Positions 1 to 13,300 of a stretch of DNA of 64,000 nt are shown here, one piece after another. Positions within the stretch are counted from its first letter, which is position 1. Each line of letters begins with the position of its first letter. The notes below the pieces were generated by a model, which saw only the letters and a list, made by a program, of their open reading frames with translations, ran no database searches and was not told where the DNA came from. The translations under genes and the position numbers were made by a program. The DNA comes from Scleromitrula shiraiana (lineage: Eukaryota > Ascomycota > Leotiomycetes > Helotiales > Sclerotiniaceae), in contig JABELC010000003.1 of NCBI GenBank assembly GCA_028455995.1, positions 310,001 to 374,000 on the forward strand, given 5' to 3'.

Positions 1-315
1 AGGAACAAATTGGAAAATCTCAAGTTAAAATCAATTATATGGAAAAAGTAAGTAAAAAAAAATATATTATATGAAAGAAATATTCTTTTGAAGAGAAAGC
101 TTGAAGCTTGAATCTTGAAGTTGGAATTGGAATTGGAATTGGAATTGGAATTAGAATGGGAATTAGAATCTGTATCGGTCATTTTTCCGTGTATTCTTCT
201 TCTTCTTCTACTTCTATTTCTATTTCTACTTCTATTTCTACTTCTTCTTCTTCTTCAATGTTACCCTTTATTCCTTTCTTTTTAAAACTCTGTGGACTCA
301 TCAATTCTGATATAG
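1..315. repeat. Microsatellite-rich leader upstream of the MFS gene
   Basis: No gene is visible here. It holds a GGAATT-type hexamer array (about 121-152) and a TCT/TCTACT pyrimidine array (about 195-256) just upstream of the transporter start codon. The short open frames across it are low-complexity and not credible as proteins. The pyrimidine tract may be part of the transporter promoter or 5' leader. Confidence 0.7.
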
Positions 316-1998
316 ATGAGTAACGAATCTAGATCTCATTCATTTGAAATTGATCATAAAGACCAAGATTATGGAGATGAACATGAAAAAAGAGACCATG
401 ACGGTTCAGATGGCCGAGAAGAAGATAAAGATGGAGATATCGAAGAAGAAGACACGGCAACAGCAACAGGAACAGCTCAATCTTCACACTCCTCACAATC
501 ATCCCAATCAACAAACGATACCACCACTTCCCCATCTCCATCTCAGTCCCCGTCGCCAACTCCACCACCTCCGCAACTTTATCCCGAAACAGATCTCGCC
601 TTAGGAATAATAGGCTGGGATTCCCAAACCGATCCTCAAAATCCACTTAACTTCCCTTCCACGCGCAAATGGCTCCTCCTCTCCCTCATATCCGCCATTA
701 CCGTCGTCTCCCCCCTCGCCTCCTCCATGGTCGCCCCGGGAACATCCTACATATCCAGCACCTTCCACATAAATTCCACGCCACTAGAAACTTTCACCGT
801 AACCGCCTACCTCCTCGGCATAGTATTCGGTCCGCTAATCCTCTCCCCCCTCTCCGAAATCTACGGTCGTCGCCCCATTCTCTGCATCGCCAACGTAACC
901 TTCAGCATCTTCCAAATCGGATGCGCATTGTCACCCAACGTTTCGTCATTAATAGTCTTCCGCTTCCTCTCCGGCGTCGGCGGTTCTGGCTGTCTCGCCA
1001 TTGGAGGCGGCGTAATAGCCGACCTCTTCCATCGTGAACAGCGCGGCAAGGCCTCCGCAGCCTACACCATCGGTCCCCTGTTCGGCCCCGTCATCGGTCC
1101 CATATGCGGGGGCTACGTATCCGAGCGGGTCGGGTGGCGGTGGATCTTCTGGATTCTCTTCGCCGCAGGCGCCATAACCACTATTCTAATCGAACTCCTC
1201 AACCGCGAAACCTACGCCCCAGTGCTCATCCGACGGAAAACCGCAGCCCAAAGAATCCTCCTCAACCGTCCGGATCTGCAATCGTATTTTCACCCCGACG
1301 GGGAACCAGACGATATGGTGGTCCTTAGAAACGGACTCGTGCGGCCCCTAAAAATGCTCTTCCTCTCCCCCATCATTTTCATCCTATCCCTCTACATCTG
1401 CTTCGCCTATTCCCTCCTCTACCTCCTCTTCACCACCATCCCGCCCGTCTTCGGCGCACTCTACCACTGGTCCCCCGGCACAACCGGCCTCGCATACATC
1501 GGCATCGGCATCGGCTTTTTCTTGGGGCTCGCGCTCGTCACCAAATTCTCAGACGCAACAGTCATCCGCATGACCGCCGCCAACAACGGCATTTTCGAAC
1601 CCGAGATGCGCCTGCCCGCCTGTCTCTTCTTCTCCTTCTTCATCCCCATCTCCTTCTTCTGGTATGGCTGGGCCGCTTACTACGACACCCACTGGTCCAT
1701 CACCTGTATTGCGCTTGCGCCCTTCGGGTTCGGCATGATGGGGGTTTTTATCCCGATTCAGACGTATCTGATTGATAGTTTCCCGCTGTTTGCGGCGAGT
1801 GCGATGGCGGCGTTGACGGCGAGTAGGAGTCTTTTTGGGGCGGTGCTACCGCTTGCCGCGCAGGGGCTGTATGATCGGTTGGGGTTGGGATGGGGGAATA
1901 GTTTACTGGGGTTTTTGGCGGTGGGGATGATTCCGGCGACGGCGGCGATTTATAAGTGGGGGGGACAGATTAGGAAGAGGTTTCCTGTTGAACTTTGA
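316..1998 (+). CDS. MFS transporter, DHA1 (drug:H+ antiporter)-like
   Basis: Single-exon 560-residue membrane protein, probably a proton-coupled exporter of drugs, polyamines or toxic metabolites; the substrate cannot be read from sequence. Residues 1-90 are hydrophilic, acidic and Ser/Pro/Gln-rich. The fungal DHA1 pre-TM1 signature follows (GWDSQTDPQNPLNFP, residues 100-114), then about 12 hydrophobic segments. The loop 2-3 motif reads LSEIYGRRP (179-187). An antiporter-type motif C lies around 253-266 (GPLFGPVIGPICGG), followed by SERVGWRWIFWI. The ATG at 316 is the first in frame. The coding region is visibly more GC-rich than the simple-repeat DNA on both sides. The 3' end runs straight into a 12-bp minisatellite. 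The family call is secure, the substrate unknown. Confidence 0.9.
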   Translation: MSNESRSHSFEIDHKDQDYGDEHEKRDHDGSDGREEDKDGDIEEEDTATATGTAQSSHSSQSSQSTNDTTTSPSPSQSPSPTPPPPQLYPETDLALGIIGWDSQTDPQNPLNFPSTRKWLLLSLISAITVVSPLASSMVAPGTSYISSTFHINSTPLETFTVTAYLLGIVFGPLILSPLSEIYGRRPILCIANVTFSIFQIGCALSPNVSSLIVFRFLSGVGGSGCLAIGGGVIADLFHREQRGKASAAYTIGPLFGPVIGPICGGYVSERVGWRWIFWILFAAGAITTILIELLNRETYAPVLIRRKTAAQRILLNRPDLQSYFHPDGEPDDMVVLRNGLVRPLKMLFLSPIIFILSLYICFAYSLLYLLFTTIPPVFGALYHWSPGTTGLAYIGIGIGFFLGLALVTKFSDATVIRMTAANNGIFEPEMRLPACLFFSFFIPISFFWYGWAAYYDTHWSITCIALAPFGFGMMGVFIPIQTYLIDSFPLFAASAMAALTASRSLFGAVLPLAAQGLYDRLGLGWGNSLLGFLAVGMIPATAAIYKWGGQIRKRFPVEL

Positions 1999-3413
1999 AT
2001 GAGGGGGGAGGGATGGGTGAAAGGAGAGGGTGAGAGAAAGAAGGTTTGGGGGTAGAGAAGGAGAAGGAGAAGGAGAAGGAGAAGGAGAAGGTAGAAGAGA
2101 AGGTAGAAGAGAAGGTAGAAGAGAAGGTAGAAGAGAAGGTAGAAGAGAAGGTAGAAGAGAAGGTAGAAGAGAAGGTAGAAGAGAAGGTAGAAGAGAAGGT
2201 AGAAGAGAAGGTAGAAGTGAAGGTAGAAGTGAGACTGAGACTGAGACTGAGACTGAGAAAGAAAAGAATAGAAAAGAAAACAGAAGAGAGGAAAGATTTA
2301 TAATAGACACAAATAATTATCAACCAATAAATCAATCAACCAATAAATCAACCAATCAACCAACCAATCAATCAATCAACCAATTGCTGAATAAATAAAT
2401 AACTATAAACACTCCTCCTCCTCCTCCCCCTCCTCCTCTAAGTAGAGAAATCAAGCAATCAATCAAGCAATCAAGGAAGGAACCAAGGAACCAACCAACC
2501 AACAGATTACCAAGAGAAAGAAGGAAGCATAGATGTATGAAAAGGAGTTTTCGGGTACACTTGTACTTATACTTGTACTTACACTTACACATTTACATAT
2601 TTACTTATATTCGCTTGTATTTTCCATTCTATTCCATTCTATTTTTTCGTTTCCCCTTTTCTTTTTTATGATGGAAATGAGAAATGAGAAATGAGAAATG
2701 GAAATGGAAATGAGAAATGAGAAATGAGAAATGGAAATGGAAATGACCATTTATAATTTTTTGTTATCGGTGTCGGGCCCGTGTATATATATAATTTGGA
2801 TTTTACTCGAGTATTAGTTTGAATTTTATTGACTTAGGGTATTATTTTGTTAGTTAGTTGGTTAGTTAGTTGGTTAGAGTTAAGAGTTAAGAGTTAGTTT
2901 AGACTCGGATATAGTACTATACCATACCATTAGCATTAACATTAGCATTAGCATTAGCATTAGCATTTCCTCTACCCTCTAATACTTAGTCTCTACCCTC
3001 TAACTCCTCCCTAATTTAAGATCATCTTGAATTAGTGCATATATATCATACCATACCATACCAACCAGTGATCCCCCCCCCCCCCCCCCCAAAAAATAAA
3101 CAACCAACTAACTAACTAACCAACTAACTAAATCAACTCAAAACAAAATACATCAACTCAAAACACATCAACCAATTATCAATATATCAACTATGATAAA
3201 AACTAAACTAATTATCAACATCAATATCAATATCAATATCAATATCCAGATCCTTCAAGTTCAACACGCCATCTCTCTTCAACTTTTACGATTCAGTACT
3301 TCCTACTTCCTTCCTACATACATACATACAAGCCAAATCCCAATCCAAATCCAAATCCAAATCCCAAATCCAATTCAAATTCAAACCAACCATATTAAAA
3401 AATATACCCCAAG

Positions 3414-3456
<43 letters not shown>

Positions 3457-5450
3457 GCCACTAGCAGACTATCAACTAAGATATTGATATTGATATTGAT
3501 ATTGATATTGATATCCCAAACATTAATTATTAATTCAAGTTTAAGTTCAAGTTCAAGTGTAAGTTATTAGTACTAATATTAGTATAATAATAATAAATAA
3601 ACTCTATCTATCTCCGAGTTACTGCAATCAATCAATCGATAAATAAGTTGAAGAAACTCTATTTCCGAGTCAGGATGGATATGGAAAAATTATGTAGCCT
3701 CGTTATGATACTACTACTAGTAGTAGTGATAATAAAATCTTTTTCATGTTTTTTATATTAAAAGAGAAAACTTGAAGACAATCAAATCAAATCGAGTAAA
3801 AACTTTGAACAAGCATCATTAATTTTTAATAATTTTTTCTATTGTTTTTTTTAACTTATTATGTAGTATTTACGTGCGTATGTAGGAAGTAATCATTCGT
3901 TCATGACGAACAATATTTGTAAGAACCCTCTTACTTTCGTGTAAGAATTATCATTCATCCATCAATTTCATCTCATCCCATCTCATCCCATCCCATCCCA
4001 TCCATTTATCTGGATATTCTCCAGTAAAAACCCATCTCCAGTAAAAACTTGAACCCAAACCGAGTAAATAAGGTAAGTACTCACTTCCTTCCCATCATCC
4101 TATGAGTTTGCCCAACTAGAGGCCAACTTCTATCGAATTCAAAACAGATATAAAACACACCAATCCTCGACCAACAAAAGTAAGTAAACACTAAAAGCCA
4201 TGTGCTTTGTCCATTCATCCATCTATCAACCCATCAATCGGGTCATATACCAAATGTATCTCCCACTTTCATCTCCATCTCCATGTCCATTGCAATTTCC
4301 ATATCTATTTCCATTCCCCATTAATATCTAACCATATCCATCCCATCCCATCCATCCATCCATCCATCAATCCATGCACGCATAAACGAATCAATCAATC
4401 AATCGACCCATCCAATCTCATCTCATCCCATCTCAATATATCACCCATCCATGCATCCTTCAAATATTCGCAAAAGTACAACCCAGATAGAAAAACCCCA
4501 TCCATGCATCCAATTTTTCAAAACAAGAAAAAAATCTCATCCATCAATCCGCAACAGAATTAGAAAGTGATCTAAGATGGGAATAAAACAAAGGCCGAAT
4601 ATAATAGAATCGAGAAAGGTAGAAGTAAAAAGAGAAGTAAAAAGAGATGTAATAATCTGCGTATGTGCATGTACTATATTGTTGGAAAGTTTTTATTCTT
4701 CGTTTGTTGTAAGGAAATAGGTTATTTGTTTTGAGGTGATCGATTTTGATACCGGTATGATGATGATGATTGATTGAGTATGATTAAGAAAAGAAGTCTT
4801 CAAGTCCATAAGAAAGATTTGAATGTGAATATTCGGTCCATTCTCGTTGTAATAAAATAAGGAAATATAATTGATCGTGATAGTCGGCCATCATCGGGTC
4901 GTTCTCATGTGGGTTATAATTTGTTGTTCGTAATATTGAGTTCTGAGCAACCATTAAAAAATAGGAAGCTCTTCCTCTAAAAGAAAGTGTGTAGGTCCAG
5001 GATTCCTGATCCAAGAATGAAAAGGTTTTGTTTTTCGCTGATTTCGACTCGGAATGGCCGAGAGATAATAAAAAGAATAACTCGCTGATAACTCAAAAAA
5101 AGTCTGTATGTGGATGCAATTTTGTGCACGCCAATACTCCCCCAGAGCAAATATGCTATGAAAAGTAAAAAAACAAAAACCTCCGCTACCTTTCGAAGAT
5201 GAAGACGGATTAAATGGAAGGACAAACTCTCTAAAAATAGTTGTCGAAGAGAAGAAAAAAAAGAAGAAAAAATAAAAACAGGTCAGGGTATCTAGATGAC
5301 CTGCTGTACTGGTTTCGATAGTGATCTGTTCTGAAACGTTTTGCAAAAAAAGCGAAAAAGAAGAGTCAAAGCAGATGTATATCAAACCCAAACTCCAAAG
5401 CAATGCAATGCCATGCCAAACTCCAAAGTGTTGTAATGCAAAGGTATTAT
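1999..5450. repeat. Microsatellite-dense intergenic region
   Basis: No supportable gene lies between the MFS stop and the Cdc25 stop. The stretch contains GGAGAA and GTAGAAGAGAAG arrays (2058-2230), GAGACT (2231-2258), CAAT/CAAC repeats (about 2325-2400), ATGAGAA/ATGGAA (about 2684-2745), an 18-nt C run (3073-3090), AATATC, CTCACT and GATATT arrays (3215-3512) and CATC-rich DNA (about 3950-4450). Open frames here are repeat translations. The last 500 bp is presumably 3' UTR of Cdc25. Confidence 0.7.
2091..2230 (+). repeat. 12-bp minisatellite GTAGAAGAGAAG, about 11 units
   Basis: Near-perfect tandem 12-mers directly downstream of the MFS stop, preceded by GGAGAA repeats and followed by GAGACT repeats. 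Because the unit is a multiple of three, all frames stay open; one reads as Val-Glu-Glu-Lys repeats. No coding evidence exists beyond that, so it is called a repeat. Confidence 0.85.
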
Positions 5451-7304
5451 CTAGTATGAGACTTGTCTTCGTGGGGTACCTCGATCGTAAAATATGGGTG
5501 AACTCATCATAGGTGAGCTGGTCATTTCTTTCATTAATAGCGTACTGCCACCAGATTTTGATCGGCTGGGTGCAGTGGGGCTGTCATCAATTTGTCCGTG
5601 TTGTCCAATAGCATAAGTGTGTGCTCTACTGAGCTTGGTTCTGTTTTGTCGAAGTCTTCCCATTTCCCTTTCACAAGTAAAAGCATGTTCTTCAGCATCC
5701 ATCTCAACGTAATTTTGGGGAAAGCAACGTTCTTGATGTTCTGCGAAGAAAGTACTATAACCACCATCCAAGATGTATACTTCAGGATAGGAAAGTTTAG
5801 GATAGTGTTCGACATTAGTTGCACGATCTTGTTGTCGTACATGACGAGCCATTATGGGTGCTCGATGGGCTGAATATTCGCAATGAAATACTAACAAGGT
5901 TTTTCCAGGCAAACTTGTTTCAAACAATTGACTGGTCAGTAACTCTTTGTCATTATAGTTGACGGCACCATCGATATGACCACCTTCGAATTCATACTCG
6001 AAACGGCAATCGACAATCATTCGTTGATTATATTGTTCATCGTATTTTCCATCAAGAATTTCCAATAAAGTCTCCCTTCCAATCCTAGGAATGCTGTCTG
6101 GTTGACCCTCTTGAAAGAAATGTGGTAACATAGGTAGCTGAATTTCATCTATATCCATTACGGTGTGTAAATTGCTCGAATTGCTTTCCTCCTTCTTCTC
6201 CTTGACAATATCTTGTGGACTTTCGAACATGCTAAGTGATCTTCGAAATTGTTTCCTAGGCCGAATTAACGGATTGGAAGTTCTGCGGGAGTGGCTACCA
6301 ATTGGTGATCCATTTCTGAATGCACTTGACGACATGGCTCCAAATGGTTTGCTAATCCGTGGTGGTGCCATACTAGGAACTGTAGGACTGTTTGCAGATT
6401 GTGGACGACGTTCTTGTGGAGGTGAATCCATGAAGCATTCGCCCAAAGACATTGATGTTGAGGTTGATAATTTGCTGCTTCCAGCACCGAAGCGGAAGGG
6501 AGGCAATTGACCCTCGTTATTTTGTCGAGGTAAGGTGTTGGTGGAAAAACCTTTTGTGCGTGTGAGGGAAGGTCGTAGAAATGCATTTTTCCTTCTCCTA
6601 CTAATTATTAGCATGTCACTGATTGGAATGTTTAATTTACACTTACTCGGCACCAAATGGTTTCGGAGCATCCATAAGCGCAGATCGTATCGGAGATGAT
6701 TGCATCATATCTACTTCAGCTGGGGTACCTGCAGGTGTAGGTGATTGTATCTCAATTTGCGTAGAGAAATATGGTTGTTTGTGTGGAAGAGGAGAGATAT
6801 CCATCATTTCGTTCAGTGGACCTGGTGAGGAAGAAGGTAATGGAGGTGTAGTAACACTATCTATTCTTATTGTCAACATCTCCAATATAATCTTCCAGCA
6901 GACCAACTCTTACCCCTTCCATCCAATGTTCCAAAAAGATTCGAGGTAAATAGGGATCGACGAGGAGTAGGCAATTGAGGGCTGAGGAGGTATCAAAAGT
7001 TAGCACTAGTCGAGACGAGGGATAAGAATTCAATGCAAACAAACCTCATATCAATGTGAAAATTCTGTGAAAGATCTGCTGCTAAACTTGCTGTTGGTGA
7101 AGAACCACGAATAGGCTTCAATTGAAAGTAATCAGCTTTGGCAGAATGCTTCATGCTAATATCCCTAAAGTCGAATGCACCAGGACCAAATGAAGTAACA
7201 TTCGACATGTGTGCGTGAGGATGTGAAGTATACAAATCGTTTCTAGCCCAGGCTGGCATATATGAAGAAGGCTGCATAGCAGCTAATGGTGAAGAAGCCT
7301 CCAT
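5451..7304 (-). CDS. Cdc25-type M-phase inducer phosphatase
   Basis: Dual-specificity tyrosine phosphatase that removes inhibitory phosphate from Cdk1 and triggers mitotic entry (NimT/Mih1/Cdc25 family). Three exons, 7304-7045, 6865-6647 and 6600-5451, give 542 residues. Donors are GTTTGT (weak) and GTAAGT; the frame is continuous across both junctions. The start reads MEASSPLAAMQ, as remembered for Aspergillus NimT. The N-terminal half is Ser/Pro-rich with proline-directed sites, typical of the regulatory region. The rhodanese-like catalytic domain is at about 330-450, with DCRFEYEFEGGHI and the active-site loop HCEYSAHRAP. Cys400 is the nucleophile and Arg406 completes CX5R. The first intron (about 179 nt) is longer than others here, so a small extra exon is possible. 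Confidence 0.9.
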
Positions 7305-10300
7305 AATGATTGTTGAGACGAAAGTATAATGATTGAATTTGTACTGAAGATCGAAATTATAATATCAATTGAATTAAATTCCAATCGAACAAGTTCCACT
7401 GCAGGGAAAGAGTTTGTTGGAAGTGAAATGTTAACTGAAGAGAATAATATTCGGAGTTCTTTTTGAAAGAAGCTTGATAACGACAATCAAATTGGGAGAA
7501 GTATGATGCCCAATTATTTCGTTGCTATACAAACTTATTGAACTCTTTGGAAATAGAGAGTGTATGAAGAAGAAAGTTGTAAAAGGTTGTCGGAGAGAAT
7601 TACTGGAATGCTAAGAGCATTGAGACCGGAGAAACTTCGATTTCCCTTTTTGGTATGTCGGACCGTTCGATTCCTTGGAGTAGTGATTTGCTTGGACTTG
7701 GGTTAATACCGTTTTGAAGGTTGGAGGTCGTGGCGGCGGTTGTTTTATGTGTAGCAGATCGAATGGGTCGAGAAGAAGGTCGAGAAGTGTCTTTCCAAGG
7801 TCTTAATGAGTGGTCGAAGGAAGGCCGGTCCTTGTCAAAGTATATCACATATAAGAAAACAAGAAGAAGAAAAAGAGAGAGGATCTTTTTTATGTGATTG
7901 AATTTTGACCTCTTCTTTTTTGATTATTCCTTTTTTGAATAGCTTAAAATGTTTTTAATACAATGAGTTTGAACAATTGAGGAGAGAGATTGGGGCTGGA
8001 CGTGGCGTTTAAGGAAGGGAAGGGTAGGGAGGGGAAAGAAAGATATGGAAGGGATGGTAGTAGTGTGATTGATGATATGGTTATTGGTAATGGCCGACGG
8101 GTAGTTATGGTCCTCAGGTGGTAGTGTAGTTAGTGGTAGTTGAAGTATCGTAGTATGGTTCGTAGTTTGGCGACTGGCGACTGGCGACGGGCGGGCGGGA
8201 TGGATTGAAAGATTTATTAACTGCCCTTGATATTATAATGTCGTCGAAATGTCGAAATGTCGAATGGAAGTGAAGAAGAAGAAAAAGAAGAAAAAGAATT
8301 GGAGGAGAATGGTTGAAGATAAAAGAATTGGAGGAAACTAAAGGGGATATCCAAGTTAAACCAAGTAAATTCTCTTTTCGGGATTAAATGGTGTAAATTG
8401 ATATCGCCAGTGGAGTAAATTCAATCAATTCAAATTCAATTGATTATTTCCTCTTTTTTTTTTTTCCCTTTTTCTTCTTCTTTCCTAACTTTCTTACAGC
8501 TAGGTTACTTATTATCATATTCCTTGAAAATGTACTTTTATATCCTGTCGCTCCGGTGTTGTCGGGGAGACCTCTCCTCTTAAAACTTAACTCGGCTAGG
8601 AAACTTATAGTAATTTCTACTGTAGTCCAGCTACCAAGTAACCTCGTAACCTAGTAAGAATTATTATTACTTTTTGGTCCTGGTAGTTCATTTTCCCCCA
8701 ATTATCTAGGGATTTACTACTACTTACTACTACTTACTACTACTTACTACTAGATGTTAACTAGTATTTCTTCTTTAGATTCTTCTTTAGATAATGTTAA
8801 TATATCTACTACATACTTCCGTAGTAGATATGCAAAGTAGGTACTGTATCAGACATATGGAATTGTAGATATATTTTGATATGTTTCAATCATTGAATAC
8901 AGTAGCACAGCCAGTAGCTTTGAGATATTGGTTACTACTATGTATATATATATACCAGTCCTATCTAGATATCTATTCGCAAGGTTTCTTTCTACACAAT
9001 TTACACAATTTCTCCTCATACTATCTATACTTGTTTGTACCTCTCATTAGTTCTACCTGGATACAATCAGCTTATCAATTCATTCTCTCCCATATACATT
9101 TTCCTAGCACAAATAAAATAAAAAGCCCACGGTCACCATCAGTGGTCAATGCCAAGTACAGTATGGAAACTGAGTAGAAGTTTCCCTTATCGCGGGGATT
9201 TGCTTGTAATGATCAAATTTATCAAAATTATCAAAATTATCCATTGAACAATTGTCTCTTTTGTAATTATTATTCCCATTTTTTCTAAAATACTAATCCT
9301 ACTTGGGTACCTTACCTTATGGCCCGCATCGCATATGAAATCTCCAGGGCTCAGATGGGTAACTATGCAACTATATATTTTGGTACCTTGCTTTAAAGGG
9401 ATCCATCAGTTCTAAGAATCCTTACCGAGTTCGCAGCAACGCAACATAGGTAACGGGTATGGATGCTATGGACCTATGGTCAACGTATGGTTCGATTGTA
9501 AGAAGTAAAAAAAGAGGGCAGCGTGGGCACTGAACTTGCTGGGTAAGCAGTGTGGGACTGACCATGGTCATGGACCTGGCTGGTCATTCATTCGCACGAT
9601 GGATTTAAACATCGCTGCGAGGTTGCTGCGCACATGTAATGTAGTGGGGAGAGCAAAAAAAACTGTGGATTGGTCGAGGTACGTACCCTGATCAAAGAGA
9701 AAGAGACCGAAAAGAATATGGTTGCTGAGTGAAAAGTCTAGGACCTCTTTTGCATGGGTTTTTGTTTGTAAGAGGTGCTGTAGTGTATACGATGGCGCGA
9801 CGATGATATATTACACTTTTCATACGAGATGGGTCGAAATTATACATGTTTTATATGAAATTTATGAAGATTATGGAAGAAGGATTTTAATGTCTGGCCT
9901 TCTGGGTGAGGTCTAGGTCCAGGTCCAGCTGAGATTCGGTCATGATAAACCGAAAGGGAGGGAAGGTAATCAATATAGAACAAGGACCTAGAAGTAGAAC
10001 GATGCCCCTCATTATTTCTACGTTATTTCTACATTTATCCCCATTCTACGAACGAGATCTCAATCATTAAGTAACTCTGATTTGTTAAACCATACAAAAT
10101 TCAATCTATTCGAGGTACATAAAAAGAAGCATAACATCATGAACGATGACAAGGACAATAAAATGGTTGCTAGGGTATCTATTTCTTCTAATTGGTTAAG
10201 ACTTCTCGTTTCTTCGGAATATTATCATGGATTTCATACTATTCATACTATTCATACTTCATACTTCATACACACATGTGCACGACCTGGATAGGGTAAT

Positions 10301-13300
10301 ACAAAACATATTATTATGAACATGGTATTAATGATATTGATGGAGAAAAAACGAGGCTGTATACTTCGTAAGATTGATTCAATTCCTAGGAACCAATACA
10401 TATGTCATCGTGACTCTTCATTATCTTCTTTTCACCACGTTTTTTACATCGATGCTTGCTATATTCAATTCGACATATACTTCAGACTTTCTATTAATAT
10501 TGTCATCTCAATTGTAATTATCCTTCGTCCTTCTCATAAATTACTTAATCAAGTAATTCATTCATCCCTCTATACATCTTTCCGCACAACATATGTAACT
10601 GCTATCAAGCCTTCTGATATGTTTCATGCATCAACACTTATGCAGCACTAAATCATCTTTCCGTTAAAACCTCTAGCACACACACCTAAGACTTAAATAT
10701 ACATCTTCCCGTGATTCCCGTGATTCCCGTGTTCCAAGAATTTTGAACTCAGAGTCAGTGAGGCGGGCGCGAAAAACACTAAGAAAACTTACCTAGGTTA
10801 AACTAAGTAAATATTTACAAACGCGTCTTCCAAGGATTTTTCTTGCTTTTCTTCCCCTCATTTTTTTTTTAGAGAATCCTTGAATACGATACATACGATT
10901 TGAGTACAATATAATACCAAAATACCAAATTTCTATTCTCACTTCTCGCACGGTCGGCTTCTACAATATCTTTCTCTTCCACCTCCTCTACATATGGCAT
11001 CTAGAACCCATTTCCATCTCCAAATCGGAAAACCCATCCAATAATAGAAATCCGGAAAACAATCCCGACATCAAAACTCCAATCCAAACCCTACCAAAAT
11101 CTATCACACAGCGCTTAAATCCCCCCATTATAGGTTCCCAAGCTTCAAATTTTATTTCATCTCCCCCATACATAAATATATGGATACTTAAACAATACAT
11201 CAAATACGATTCGAAGAAATAAGCGCGCACAAGATCCTTCAGACCTTATTTTTGACCCAGCGGGCCTATGAACAACGCATTTTCATCTTATCTCTAAACC
11301 CCACTATTCATATTCATATATTCATATTATTATCCATTCCGTCATATCTTTTGCATTCTTCATTAGGAAATACCACATACGACTTCCCCATCATAGATCA
11401 TACATGCATGCATAGTTTGTGAAATAGCCGCCAGATATATAAAATTTTCTCTCTTTCCATTCTATCGTCGTCGTCCGTTTACTTCGATCCTTTTGGGTTC
11501 AAAATTCCCCATTTCATTCTATTCCATACGTTCTTCCGGAAAGATCTTCATCATTCCGAATGTACTTTTCTTCTCCGGGCAGACCTCCTGTTTCTCATGT
11601 AGATCCATCCATCCATCAATCATCCTTCGGAAACTCCTAAGCAAAATCAGAGCGGTGTAGGTAACCTGATCAACGAGCCTCATCTCCCTCCGATATCTCC
11701 CATGATTTAGACTTAGACCTAACTTAATATTTGCTTATTCACTTCGATACGTTGAAGACTAAAATGAACACGTGCCCTCCCATCATCCCCTCTCCTTTCC
11801 TTTCCACTGACTGACCGAGTATAATCAATTTAATTTCGCTCCATCACCCGGGTGGGTGGCTCTTGGATCACTCTTTGGCTCTTTCTTTCATTCTTTCTCT
11901 TGCCTTGCTCGCGGTCTTTTTTACATAAGCTTACTTAGATACTTACATATTTACATACTGATATGGGAAGGTGGAATAAATAGTGGACTGGACCGGACTC
12001 CTGGATAATGGGGGCTTCGCAACGCAATACAAGCGAATATGTAGGTAGTTCGATGGATCTGACTCAGATTCGCATTTATATTTACTGGGCAAGTGGGCAG
12101 GCAAGTGAGGAAAGGGTAGGTTCAAGCGCGTCGGCCGGGCTACGGATGGACTGTTGATCGATTGCGGGCCGAGACAGGATTGTATGGGGTGGGTAGACAG
12201 CGGGCTACTAGAGGGCCAGACTAAAGGGATGGTGATACGAGCTACCTTACTCTATGGCACTGATCTAGTGGAAGGGAATTAAGTAAGGGTTTTCTCCTGA
12301 TTTATTTGGGATATTGATCGTCTAGTGCTGGGTGTTATACGGAGGTTCTGTGAAAATCCTAATTCTAATTCTAATTCTAATTCATAGTTCTTATGTTTGG
12401 TAAGGACATAAACATTCAACCCAACACAAACAATCATCCATCCATCCATCCATCCATCCATCTCCAAGCCCCCACCAAACCGAAATAATAAAAAGAGCCG
12501 CATAAGGCTGCCGATAAACATATACTCCAATTTAATGTAGATCCTCTACTTCCAACTCTACTGTATATTTATTTCATCCTTATAGTTCTACAGTATAGTA
12601 TACTATACTATACACTATACTATACTATAATATACTATATCTTCAGAAGCTTCGGTTTAATACCCACCCATGCAAATGCAAAAATGCAAAAATGCAAAAA
12701 CCCTTCCAACCTTGAACTCTGAAATTCTCTTCTTAAAAGATCCTCATATGATATCCATATCCATATCCATATCCATATCCATATCCATATCCATATCCAT
12801 CGACTCGCTCACTCAATTAATTACTCAACCCACTTTCTTCCATCTCCATCTCCATGTCCATTTCCATGTCCATTTCGAAAATGTTATTTTCTCGATCCCC
12901 TCGATGGAATCTCGATCTTCTAATCTTCAATCTCGATGTCTTTGGAGATCCTGCTTCCATGTCCATGCATATATACATATATACATATATACATACATAC
13001 GTTGTTTGTATTCGGTTATGAGTGTCGGTCGGATGTGATGTCATTTTATGTAGATCATTTTGCTTGCAATTTTATTTTATTTTATTTTATTTTGTTTTGT
13101 TTTATCTTATTTTATCTTATCTTATTTTTTTTTATGTTATTTTATTTTATGTTATTTTATTTTATCTTATGGACATGGATAAATATCGATATTAGATTAG
13201 ATCGTATAGAATAGCTTGTTGTGTACTCCATCTATAATAGTGCTGGTATACCGGTATATGGATATGTTTATGAAATATGAAATTTTAATGTTAGGGATGG

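Noticed and set aside
2030..2398. Glu/Gly/Arg or Ser/Thr/Phe repeat proteins over the 12-bp minisatellite on both strands
   Set aside because: All frames are open because the unit is 12 bp; no domain, splice or start evidence supports a gene.
4954..5403. 149-codon minus-strand frame downstream of Cdc25
   Set aside because: Phe/Ser-rich low-complexity translation overlapping other frames; probably Cdc25 3' UTR.
7600..7848. A separate gene or extra Cdc25 exon upstream of the Cdc25 start
   Set aside because: No ATG, and the Cdc25 start (MEASSPLAAMQ) already fits the family; more likely 5' leader.
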